This document shows, one piece after another, positions 1 through 5,192 of a DNA stretch of 5,192 nucleotides. A program made the translations under genes and the position numbers. Every line of letters starts with the position of its first letter. The first letter of the stretch is position 1. This DNA is from Tissierellaceae bacterium (GTDB lineage: Bacteria; Bacillota; Clostridia; Tissierellales; Tissierellaceae). The notes below the pieces were generated by a model, which was not told where the DNA came from, did not search any database, and saw only the letters and a list, made by a program, of their open reading frames with translations. The DNA lies in the NCBI GenBank assembly GCA_029264075.1, contig JARICQ010000096.1, positions 1-5,192 of the forward strand. The letters are read 5' to 3'.

Positions 1-787
1 GACTAAGTTTTTTGATTACAGGTATGGCACTAAGATCAAGGGTATTTCTTGTGTAGTTTTCAAATGTTCTTATACCTCTTTCACAGAGGATTACATTTTC
101 ATTGCCGCCTGCCATAATGTATTCAGCCGACATCAAGAGTTCCTTTACAGTAGCTGACATTCCTCTTTTAAGGAGTACAGGTTTATCAGTTTTTCCAACT
201 TCTTTTAATAGATCAAAGTTTTGCATATTTCTAGCCCCAATTTGAATTATATCAACATCCTCTATAAATACATCTAGATAATCAGTTGACATAAGCTCTG
301 TAACTATAGGAAGACCAGTCTCTTGTCTGGCAAGCTTTAAAAGCTCAAGTCCTTCTTCTCCCATTCCCTGGAAACTATATGGTGAAGTTCTAGGTTTGAA
401 AGCTCCTCCCCTTAAAAATGTAGCTCCTGATTTTTTTACTGATCTTGCTATTTCAAGTATTTGTTCTTCACTTTCTATAGAGCAAGGTCCTGCCATGATT
501 GTAATTTTTTTATCTCCAACACTTTCTTCTCCAACTTTAATTATTGAATTTTCTTCGTGAAACAATCTATTAGCTTTCTTGTATGGCTCTTCTACAAAAA
601 TCAACTTATCCACCACTCTATTCGATTTTATAAGGCCTATATCGACTTTTGTCATATCTCCGATAAGTCCTATTACATTTCTGTTTTCTCCTGCTATTTC
701 GTGAATTTGACAGCCAAGACTTACTAGCTTTTTCTTTAATTTATCTACCTCTTTTTGATCTGCCTTCTTGTTTAAGACTACTATCAC
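1..787 (-). CDS. aroF: DAHP synthase (3-deoxy-7-phosphoheptulonate synthase), 3' end cut by the window
   Basis: It condenses phosphoenolpyruvate with erythrose 4-phosphate to DAHP, the entry step of the shikimate pathway to Phe, Tyr and Trp, in the cytosol. The visible 262 residues begin with a roughly 70-residue ferredoxin-like/ACT-like domain (IVVLNKKAD...), which in the Thermotoga-type (I-beta) enzymes carries feedback control. The barrel follows: MAGPCSIES (98-106, with the likely metal-ligand Cys102), LRGGAFKPRTSPYSFQG (125-141), IQIGARNMQNF (181-191), LLKRGM (205-210) and CERGIRTFENYTRNTLDL (235-252). Family members run about 335-340 residues, so some 75 C-terminal residues, including later metal ligands, lie beyond base 1. 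I chose the GTG start at 787-785 because GGAGG (800-796) sits 8 nt upstream, the FL domain begins there, and the leader terminator lies just before it. No chorismate mutase domain is seen at the N-terminus. Expression probably depends on the attenuator upstream. Confidence 0.96.
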   Translation of the reverse strand, partial: MIVVLNKKADQKEVDKLKKKLVSLGCQIHEIAGENRNVIGLIGDMTKVDIGLIKSNRVVDKLIFVEEPYKKANRLFHEENSIIKVGEESVGDKKITIMAGPCSIESEEQILEIARSVKKSGATFLRGGAFKPRTSPYSFQGMGEEGLELLKLARQETGLPIVTELMSTDYLDVFIEDVDIIQIGARNMQNFDLLKEVGKTDKPVLLKRGMSATVKELLMSAEYIMAGGNENVILCERGIRTFENYTRNTLDLSAIPVIKKLS

Positions 788-814
788 TTTGATCTCCTCC
801 TCAAATTTAAAATC

Positions 815-841
815 AAAAAAGAAGACTCTAAGAGTCTTCTT
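815..841 (-). terminator. Intrinsic terminator (attenuator) in the aroF leader
   Basis: Read on the minus strand, AAGAAGACTC (841-832) pairs perfectly with GAGTCTTCTT (828-819) around a TTA loop, and a T run reaches to 815. This is a 10-bp stem with a U tract, the form of a Rho-independent terminator. It lies between the leader-peptide stop codon (884-882) and the aroF ribosome binding site (800-796), so it can only affect aroF transcription. That position marks it as an attenuator rather than an end-of-operon terminator. The stem is only moderately GC-rich, which would suit a conditional terminator. Confidence 0.85.
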
Positions 842-881
842 CCATTAAAATATATATATCTATTTATGGTATAGCGCTTCC

Positions 882-1043
882 CTACATAGAGGGGGCTCCT
901 TTGAAAAACTCATTTGAAAACAAATTTTTAATTTTTTTGCAAAACAAATAGCTAGCGCTAAAGTAAAAATAGCCCCAGATAAAAAAACTAAAAAAATAGT
1001 TGTCCTGTACTTCTATACTCTTGTATTCAAATAAATTCTTCAT
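882..1043 (-). CDS. Aromatic-rich leader peptide (53 aa) upstream of aroF
   Basis: This small ORF starts at ATG 1043-1041, seven nt after GGAGG (1055-1051), and stops at TAG 884-882. Of 53 residues 17 are aromatic, and 12 of the 19 residues at positions 16-34 are Phe, Tyr or Trp, with the core YFFSFFIWGYFYF at 16-28. A second Phe pair is at 46-47. All three products of the pathway begun by the downstream DAHP synthase are represented. It has its own promoter and is followed by a terminator before aroF, so I read it as a regulatory leader peptide whose translation senses charged tRNA-Phe, -Tyr and -Trp. At 53 codons it is longer than the classical enteric pheA or trp leaders (about 14-16 codons). 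The alternative is a short hydrophobic membrane peptide: residues 16-34 could span a membrane and are followed by a basic CKKIK stretch. The position before aroF favours the leader role. Confidence 0.8.
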   Translation of the reverse strand: MKNLFEYKSIEVQDNYFFSFFIWGYFYFSASYLFCKKIKNLFSNEFFKGAPSM

Positions 1044-1084
1044 TTTGCTGCCTCCAAGATATTTTGATTTTTTATATTTCTCTC

Positions 1085-1112
1085 ATTATATCAGATGATT
1101 AATAAAAGTCAA
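1085..1112 (-). promoter_or_regulatory. Sigma-A-type promoter for the aroF leader
   Basis: On the minus strand TTGACT (1112-1107) and a consensus TATAAT (1090-1085) are separated by 16 bp. A TG at 1093-1092 adds an extended -10 (TGATATAAT). The stretch upstream is A/T-rich and could act as an UP element. Transcription should start near 1078, leaving about 35 nt before the leader-peptide ATG. It is the best promoter in the window and makes aroF a separate transcription unit from the DUF2254 gene. Confidence 0.85.
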
Positions 1113-1201
1113 TAATAAGTTTTCTTTCTTTTAAATTTTCTGTTATTTAAGACAATTATAAATTTAAATTATACTTTTGAACTTATAAATATAATACTAT
1201 A
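1113..1201. other. AT-rich spacer between the DUF2254 gene and the aroF promoter
   Basis: No gene is visible here on either strand. It begins directly after the DUF2254 stop codon (1204-1202) and consists almost wholly of A and T. A 6-bp inverted repeat, TATAAT/ATTATA (1190-1195 and 1201-1206), overlaps that stop, but no T tract follows it on the minus strand, so I do not call a terminator. Some read-through from the arcC-DUF2254 unit into the aroF leader is therefore possible. Confidence 0.5.
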
Positions 1202-2473
1202 TTATACAGCTTCTCTTGCCCTATCTAAGATTTCTATATCAAGGTCATGACTAAAGTTTTCAATGCTATTCATGTATACATAATCAGCAAACTCCTCTAT
1301 TATAGGGGTTTTATCATCAGATGATGAATTATTTATGTTTTTAAGAGAATTAAATATAGCTATCACAACTGATATATCAGCCTTTCCATAATTAACTATT
1401 TGATGAAAGGAAAAATATATATCTTCTTTGAAATTAAAGTCTTCATAAACTATTTCTGACTTGCAATCTTCTTTCCTTATAACTGTATATCTTCCCCTTA
1501 TTTCTCCTAATTGGCTAAGCAGTACACCTAGTATATTTATGCAGTGGATAGCGGTATTTGGATCATTTATCCCAGGAGACACTGCACGGAGTGCTATATC
1601 TACAATCTTTTGTATGCTAAACCTATAGTCATTGTAGGCTATTCTCTCGCCCTGGATGGTAAAGTCTTCCAGAATCTTTTTCATTAAATTCTCGTCTTCT
1701 AAATCTTCATCGTAATATAGGGTGGCAATTATTTGGTCTTTAGATACAAAGGCACCTATATCTTCTCTCATGATTAATTTTGTTTCCATATCTTTTAAGG
1801 TTTCTAGTATTTCATTAAATCCTACCAACTCTAGGTATCCACTTTTATCAGATATTATTTCTAGTTTTGATCTAAATACACCTATCTCATAGTCGTCAAA
1901 GCTTACTTGATCTTTTCTATAGTCTAGGGCTTTTGTTATTATTTCATATGATTCATCATATACCCTGCTAATTAATTTTGTAGCCTGAATAGAAGACGAA
2001 ACCCTAAATACAAATATAACAAAATAAATTATACAAAGTGCTGCATATATGACTGCAATAGTAGCAGATAAGACTGAGTAGTCAGAAAAGGTATCTCTCA
2101 TAAAAAAAAGTGAAAGTATACAATAGAAAAATCCACCTATAAATATACCTAAGACCTTCATTGTTGTTTTGTCAGTTAGGAAGTTATTTACTACCCTAGG
2201 TGAAAAATTAGATGAATATGTTGTAAGAACTACCATTATAGTTGAAAATGTAAAAGTAGTTATAGTGAGTAAGGATCCTGCAAGAGTACTCAATATAAGC
2301 TTTGCAAGCTCTACACTGGTTAAAAAAAATTCAGGTATAAGATTTAAAACTGCAATAAATTTAGAATCTATAAGTATAACAAATACTGCTAAAAATAAGG
2401 ATATGAGGATGTATTTTGCTAGATATACCCATATTGTATTATTCCTGTAAAAAATTTTTATCTTATCTATCAT
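1202..2473 (-). CDS. DUF2254 family integral membrane protein
   Basis: A 423-residue protein of unknown function with the usual length and layout of DUF2254 (COG4325-like predicted membrane proteins). Four hydrophobic segments fill the N-terminal part, at about 17-36, 58-84, 106-124 and 133-157, followed by a soluble C-terminal domain of some 260 residues. Family signatures are SSNFSPRV (87-94), directly after the second membrane segment, and the block YRFSIQKIVDIALRAVSPG (283-301) continuing into INDPNTA (302-308). The ATG at 2473-2471 is preceded by GGAGG (2484-2480) at a 6-nt spacing, which supports this start. It begins 28 bp after the arcC stop with no terminator between them, so the two are probably co-transcribed. 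I know of no biochemical role for the family and the neighbour does not settle one. No truncation or frameshift is seen. Confidence 0.88.
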   Translation of the reverse strand: MIDKIKIFYRNNTIWVYLAKYILISLFLAVFVILIDSKFIAVLNLIPEFFLTSVELAKLILSTLAGSLLTITTFTFSTIMVVLTTYSSNFSPRVVNNFLTDKTTMKVLGIFIGGFFYCILSLFFMRDTFSDYSVLSATIAVIYAALCIIYFVIFVFRVSSSIQATKLISRVYDESYEIITKALDYRKDQVSFDDYEIGVFRSKLEIISDKSGYLELVGFNEILETLKDMETKLIMREDIGAFVSKDQIIATLYYDEDLEDENLMKKILEDFTIQGERIAYNDYRFSIQKIVDIALRAVSPGINDPNTAIHCINILGVLLSQLGEIRGRYTVIRKEDCKSEIVYEDFNFKEDIYFSFHQIVNYGKADISVVIAIFNSLKNINNSSSDDKTPIIEEFADYVYMNSIENFSHDLDIEILDRAREAV

Positions 2474-2501
2474 TTCTTTCCTCCAAGCTCTTCATCATTT
2501 T

Positions 2502-3434
2502 TTATTTTACAATAGTAGTCCCTTCTCCCTTTTCTATCGCTTGTTTTGCATTTTCTAGTGATGTGATGATTGCTCTTCTTCCCTCTTTAGATTCAACAAA
2601 TTTTACTGCTGCCTCTACCTTTGGAAGCATGCTACCTGATGCGAAATGTCCTTCTTTTATATATTTTTTAGCCTCACTTACTCTCATCTTGTCTAAATCT
2701 ACTTGCTCAGGCCTAGCAAAGTTAATCGAAACTTTCTTTACTGCAGTTAAGATAAATAAGGTGTCGCAATCTAGTAATTCTGCTAGTTTTTCACTTGCAA
2801 AGTCCTTGTCTATTACAGCTGCTACTCCTATAAGTCTACTTCCTCGTCTTACCGTTGGTATTCCTCCTCCACCCACAGCTATGACTATGTGACCTTTTTC
2901 TGCTAGATCAGCAATTATATCCTTCTCTACTATATCAATGGGTCTTGGTGAAGGGACTAGCCTTCTATATCCCCTAGCTGAATCTTCAGTCATTATATAT
3001 CCCTTTTCACTTTCCAGTTTTTTAGCTTCTTCTTCAGTATAAAAACCACCTACTGGCTTTGTAGGATTTTGAAATGCTGGATCATTTTCATCCACTATTA
3101 CTTGGCTAACTAATGATACAACTGATTTTTTGATATTTCTCTCTCGCAGTTCATATGATATTGCATTTTGAAGGTGATAGCCAATATAGCCCTGGCTCAT
3201 TGCTCCACACTCTGGAAATGGCATTTCTGGTATCTTGCTATCAATACTAGAAGCAGCTTCAAATGCTAAGTTGATCATACCTACTTGAGGTCCATTGCCG
3301 TGAGCTACTACTATCTCGTGACCTTCTTCTACCAGATCTACTATTGCTTTGGCAGTTTCTTTTACAAGCTCTATTTGTTCACTTGGATTCTTTCCTAAGG
3401 CATTTCCTCCCAGTGCTAACATTATTTTTCTCAT
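2502..3434 (-). CDS. arcC: Carbamate kinase
   Basis: It catalyses the reversible transfer of phosphate from carbamoyl phosphate to ADP, giving ATP, CO2 and ammonia, the energy-yielding last step of arginine deiminase, agmatine or purine/allantoin fermentation. The protein is 310 residues, full length for the family, and belongs to the amino acid kinase fold. Motifs: ALGGNAL (7-13, phosphate binding), AHGNGPQVG (44-52), CGAMSQG (76-82), RRLVPSPRP (157-165), VGGGGIP (187-193), DKD (209-211), ASGSMLPKVEAA (265-276) and GTTI near the end. Glutamate 5-kinase and aspartokinase, which share the fold, lack this motif set. The start at 3434-3432 gives the canonical N-terminus MRKIMLALGGNAL. No arcA, arcB or arcD is present in the window: the upstream neighbour is an SLC13 permease and the downstream one is DUF2254, so which pathway supplies carbamoyl phosphate cannot be decided here. 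Confidence 0.96.
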   Translation of the reverse strand: MRKIMLALGGNALGKNPSEQIELVKETAKAIVDLVEEGHEIVVAHGNGPQVGMINLAFEAASSIDSKIPEMPFPECGAMSQGYIGYHLQNAISYELRERNIKKSVVSLVSQVIVDENDPAFQNPTKPVGGFYTEEEAKKLESEKGYIMTEDSARGYRRLVPSPRPIDIVEKDIIADLAEKGHIVIAVGGGGIPTVRRGSRLIGVAAVIDKDFASEKLAELLDCDTLFILTAVKKVSINFARPEQVDLDKMRVSEAKKYIKEGHFASGSMLPKVEAAVKFVESKEGRRAIITSLENAKQAIEKGEGTTIVK

Positions 3435-3440
3435 ATTTAG

Positions 3441-3445
3441 CCCCC
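3441..3445 (-). promoter_or_regulatory. Unusual GGGGG ribosome binding site of arcC
   Basis: The arcC start codon is preceded, at a 6-nt spacing, by GGGGG instead of the GGAGG used by the DUF2254, leader-peptide and aroF genes. It can still pair with the CCUCC anti-Shine-Dalgarno core over five positions with one G-U wobble, so it is probably functional. No better site lies nearby, and the N-terminal kinase motif fixes the start. Confidence 0.6.
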
Positions 3446-3466
3446 ATTAAAATATTATTTACTCAA

Positions 3467-3495
3467 ATTATACCAAGTATTCTATCCAAAAGTAA
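3467..3495 (-). promoter_or_regulatory. Probable extended -10 promoter for arcC
   Basis: On the minus strand TTGGTATAAT ends at 3467: a perfect TATAAT (3472-3467) with the TG of an extended -10 at 3475-3474. At the usual 17-bp distance the -35 position (3495-3490) reads TTACTT, a poor match to TTGACA, so the call rests on the -10. It lies between the inverted repeat after the permease gene and arcC, and would drive an arcC-DUF2254 transcript with a start near 3460. Confidence 0.6.
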
Positions 3496-3499
3496 TAGT

Positions 3500-3540
3500 T
3501 TTATAAATTTATTTTATACTCCCCAAAATAAATTTATAAA
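3500..3540. repeat. 16-bp perfect inverted repeat over the permease stop codon
   Basis: TTTATAAATTTATTTT (3500-3515) is the exact reverse complement of 3525-3540, with a 9-base loop between them containing CCCC. The stem is entirely A/T. It covers the last codons and the TAA (3516-3514) of the SLC13 permease. On the minus strand the 3' arm is not followed by a clean T tract, so it is not a textbook terminator. It may act as a weak or bidirectional terminator or a 3'-end stabiliser that separates the permease transcript from arcC. Confidence 0.65.
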
Positions 3541-5192
3541 TATAGGCGTTACTATTGTCAAGATAATTTGCAAGGGTGCTCCAACCCTAAAATAATCACT
3601 AAACTTATATCCTCCAGGCCCATAGACCATCAAATTTGTTTGATAGCCTATTGGTGTCAAAAAGGCAGTGCTTGCCGCAAAGGTAACTGCTAGAACAAAG
3701 GCAAATGGATTGGCCCCTATTTGGCTTGCAACTTCTACACCTATAGGAATCATAAGTATTATACTTGCATTGTTGCTTAAAAAGTTTGTAAGTAAGGCTG
3801 TGAATAGATAGAAAATCCCAAGAACTACAATATTAGGCAAACCACTAGATAGATTTATTAATTGATTTGCTATAAAACTAGCTGTTCCAGTTTTCTCCAC
3901 AGCTATACCCAATGGAATTAGTCCAGCTAAAAGAAATATCACACTCCAGTCAACCGATTCATAGGCTTCACTTGGCTTAACAAGGCCTGTAGAGACCATT
4001 ATTACTACTCCCAGCAAGGCTGATATTACTATTGGTAAAAGCCCCACAATTGTAAGGGCTATAACTCCAATTAAGATTGATAAGGAAGCGATCATCTTTT
4101 TCTTATCGTAATCCTTTATATCTGTTTTTCTTATAACTATAAAGTTTTGATTGTCTCTTAGTGTATCAATTGAAGAGCTATCTCCCTTTAGCAATAAAAC
4201 ATCCCCAGCCTTTAATACTTTGCTTTTCATATCCCTATAGCTTACATTTTTCCTTCTTCTAATGGAAAAAAGAATAGAGTTGTATCTCTTGGAGAAATCA
4301 AGCTCATTTAGTTCTTTTCCAATAGCAGCAGAACCTATAGGTATTATGATTTCTATAAGTTCTTTTTCAGATTCGTCTTCTTCTATATCTTTTTGTCTCA
4401 ATCTGTTTTCTCTTAAAAGCTCAACATTACATTCTTCAGTTAATCCTACAATTGCTTCTTCTTCACCACTAATTATTAGATTGTCACCTTCCCTAATCCT
4501 TCTTTCCTTTGGATTATACCCTAGATCTTTTTCTTCTCTAATAATGTCTAGGATGCTAAATTCATGATCAAAGTCTTCAAAAGTATCTTCAAGCTTTTTC
4601 CCAATAAATTTGGAATCTTCTTTGACTCTTACTATTGTTAGATAATCATTTAGATTGTAACTTTCTGTTATGTCTTTTAAAGGTTTGATTCTAGGAGGTG
4701 TAAGTTTTCTACCTAAAGTCATCAAGTATATCATTCCAAAAACTAAGACGACCAAACCTAGACTGGTAAATTCAAAAATATCAAATGGCTTTCCGATTAA
4801 TCTTTCTGAGATTCCACTTGCAAGCAGATTCGAAGAAGATCCTATTAAGGTCAAAGTTCCACCCATCATAGAAGCATAGGAAAGGGGCAACAAGATCTTA
4901 GATGGAGATGCATTTATTTTTCTAGATAAATTTACTACAAGAGGTATAAATATAGCTACAACAGGAGTGTTGTTTAAAATTCCTGCTATTAGGGCCGCTG
5001 TTAAAATTACTATGAAATATCTTAAATTTGCATTGCCATCGCTTAAGGTCTGGATCTTTTCTCCAAGGACTTGAACAAATCCATATTTCTGAACTGCCGA
5101 ACTCAATATAAACATTGCCAGTATAGTGATAGTAGCTGTATTGGAAAAACCAGCTAAGGCATCCTCTGTGGTGATCTTGGTCCATTTGTTTA
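3514..5192 (-). CDS. SLC13/DASS family permease with two RCK_C (TrkA-C) domains, N-terminus cut by the window
   Basis: A membrane permease of the divalent-anion:Na+ symporter type (COG0471-like). The substrate could be sulfate, a dicarboxylate or another anion and cannot be told from the sequence. The frame is open to the right edge: 558 residues are visible, starting NKWTKITTEDALAGFSNTAT, which is family sequence, so the Met at 5115 is internal and perhaps 40 residues are missing. Visible layout: membrane half one with the NNTPVVAIFIP motif (73-83) and GGTLTLIGSSSNLLASG (110-126); two soluble RCK_C domains at about 179-253 and 278-353, separated by an acidic Glu-rich linker; membrane half two from about 365, with SNNASIILMIP (472-482) and TPIGYQTNLMVYGPGGY (512-528). 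The paired SNN/NNT and TxIG/GSSSN motifs are the two inverted-repeat binding sites of the fold. RCK_C domains bind small ligands in related transporters, suggesting gated transport. It is followed by arcC after 79 bp, probably as a separate unit. Confidence 0.92.
   Translation of the reverse strand, partial: NKWTKITTEDALAGFSNTATITILAMFILSSAVQKYGFVQVLGEKIQTLSDGNANLRYFIVILTAALIAGILNNTPVVAIFIPLVVNLSRKINASPSKILLPLSYASMMGGTLTLIGSSSNLLASGISERLIGKPFDIFEFTSLGLVVLVFGMIYLMTLGRKLTPPRIKPLKDITESYNLNDYLTIVRVKEDSKFIGKKLEDTFEDFDHEFSILDIIREEKDLGYNPKERRIREGDNLIISGEEEAIVGLTEECNVELLRENRLRQKDIEEDESEKELIEIIIPIGSAAIGKELNELDFSKRYNSILFSIRRRKNVSYRDMKSKVLKAGDVLLLKGDSSSIDTLRDNQNFIVIRKTDIKDYDKKKMIASLSILIGVIALTIVGLLPIVISALLGVVIMVSTGLVKPSEAYESVDWSVIFLLAGLIPLGIAVEKTGTASFIANQLINLSSGLPNIVVLGIFYLFTALLTNFLSNNASIILMIPIGVEVASQIGANPFAFVLAVTFAASTAFLTPIGYQTNLMVYGPGGYKFSDYFRVGAPLQIILTIVTPIFINLFWGV

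Larger units (their letters stand above)
815..1078 (-). promoter_or_regulatory. Putative ribosome-mediated attenuation leader controlling aroF
   Basis: The predicted transcript starts near 1078, encodes an aromatic-rich peptide (1043-882) and ends in the terminator at 841-815. Several mutually exclusive pairings are visible on the minus strand. GAGTTTTT (911-904) can pair with GAAGACTC (839-832), the 5' arm of the terminator, over 8 bp including two G-U pairs; this is an antiterminator candidate. ATTTG/CAAAT (925-921 with 916-912, TTTT loop), extended by A/T pairs across a GAG bulge, could sequester that element. GGGGCT (976-971, overlapping the Trp codon) matches AGCCCC (897-892), and TAGCGCT (960-954) matches AGCGCTA (878-872). 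No T-box signature (GGNACCGCG-type) is seen. The architecture is observed; the switching is inference. Confidence 0.7.

Noticed and set aside
788..1078. T-box riboswitch upstream of aroF
   Set aside because: A T-box would be expected before this gene, but the leader has no recognisable T-box core sequence (GGNACCGCG-type antiterminator bulge) and instead contains a translated ORF with its own ribosome binding site.
1190..1206. TATAAT/ATTATA inverted repeat at the DUF2254 stop as a terminator
   Set aside because: The stem has only 6 A/T pairs and no T tract follows, so it is expected by chance in such AT-rich DNA.
2169..2892. Two overlapping plus-strand open frames (2169-2450 and 2416-2892)
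   Set aside because: They lie antisense to DUF2254 and arcC, which have clear family motifs. Their translations show no family features.
3344..3595. Plus-strand open frame across the arcC start and intergenic gap
   Set aside because: It is antisense to the conserved kinase N-terminus and runs through the promoter and inverted repeat. Its translation looks like AT-rich random sequence.
4262..4879. Plus-strand open frames opposite the permease (4262-4567 and 4670-4879)
   Set aside because: They mirror the RCK_C and membrane-coding part of the permease. The Ser-rich translation is the usual antisense image of Glu/Asp-rich coding sequence.
5113..5115. ATG at 5115 as the permease start
   Set aside because: The same frame continues upstream for 25 residues (TTEDALAGFSNTAT and on) that match the conserved family N-terminal region, so this Met is internal.
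4922..5185. Second minus-strand frame starting at 5185
   Set aside because: It is out of frame with the permease, whose own frame is open to the window edge and carries conserved family sequence.

Overview
The window is AT-rich, all convincing genes lie on the minus strand, and start codons follow GGAGG-type ribosome binding sites. Together with the protein families present, this suggests a low-GC Firmicute, possibly an anaerobe of the Tissierellia/Clostridia type. That placement rests on style and family content only; no marker gene is present.

Layout in the direction of transcription (right to left): (1) 5192-3514, an SLC13/DASS-type permease with two RCK_C (TrkA-C) domains inserted between its membrane halves, its N-terminus cut by the window edge; (2) a 79-bp gap with a 16-bp AT-only inverted repeat over the permease stop codon and a probable extended -10 promoter; (3) 3434-2502, carbamate kinase arcC; (4) after only 28 bp, 2473-1202, a DUF2254 membrane protein, probably co-transcribed with arcC; (5) a 414-bp stretch (1201-788) that holds a strong promoter, a 53-codon leader peptide packed with Phe/Tyr/Trp codons, alternative RNA pairings and an intrinsic terminator; (6) 787-1, a DAHP synthase (aroF type), the first enzyme of the shikimate pathway, its C-terminus cut by the window edge.

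The most interesting part is the aroF leader. A promoter, an aromatic-rich small ORF and a terminator placed just before the aroF ribosome binding site have the layout of ribosome-mediated transcription attenuation: starvation for aromatic amino acids would stall the ribosome in the Phe/Tyr/Trp codons and let transcription run into DAHP synthase. In Firmicutes, aromatic amino acid genes are more usually controlled by T-boxes or TRAP, and no T-box signature is visible here. The architecture is read directly from the sequence; the switching mechanism is inferred.

The other genes look like ordinary metabolism and transport: carbamate kinase makes ATP from carbamoyl phosphate, next to a membrane protein of unknown function and downstream of an ion-coupled anion permease.
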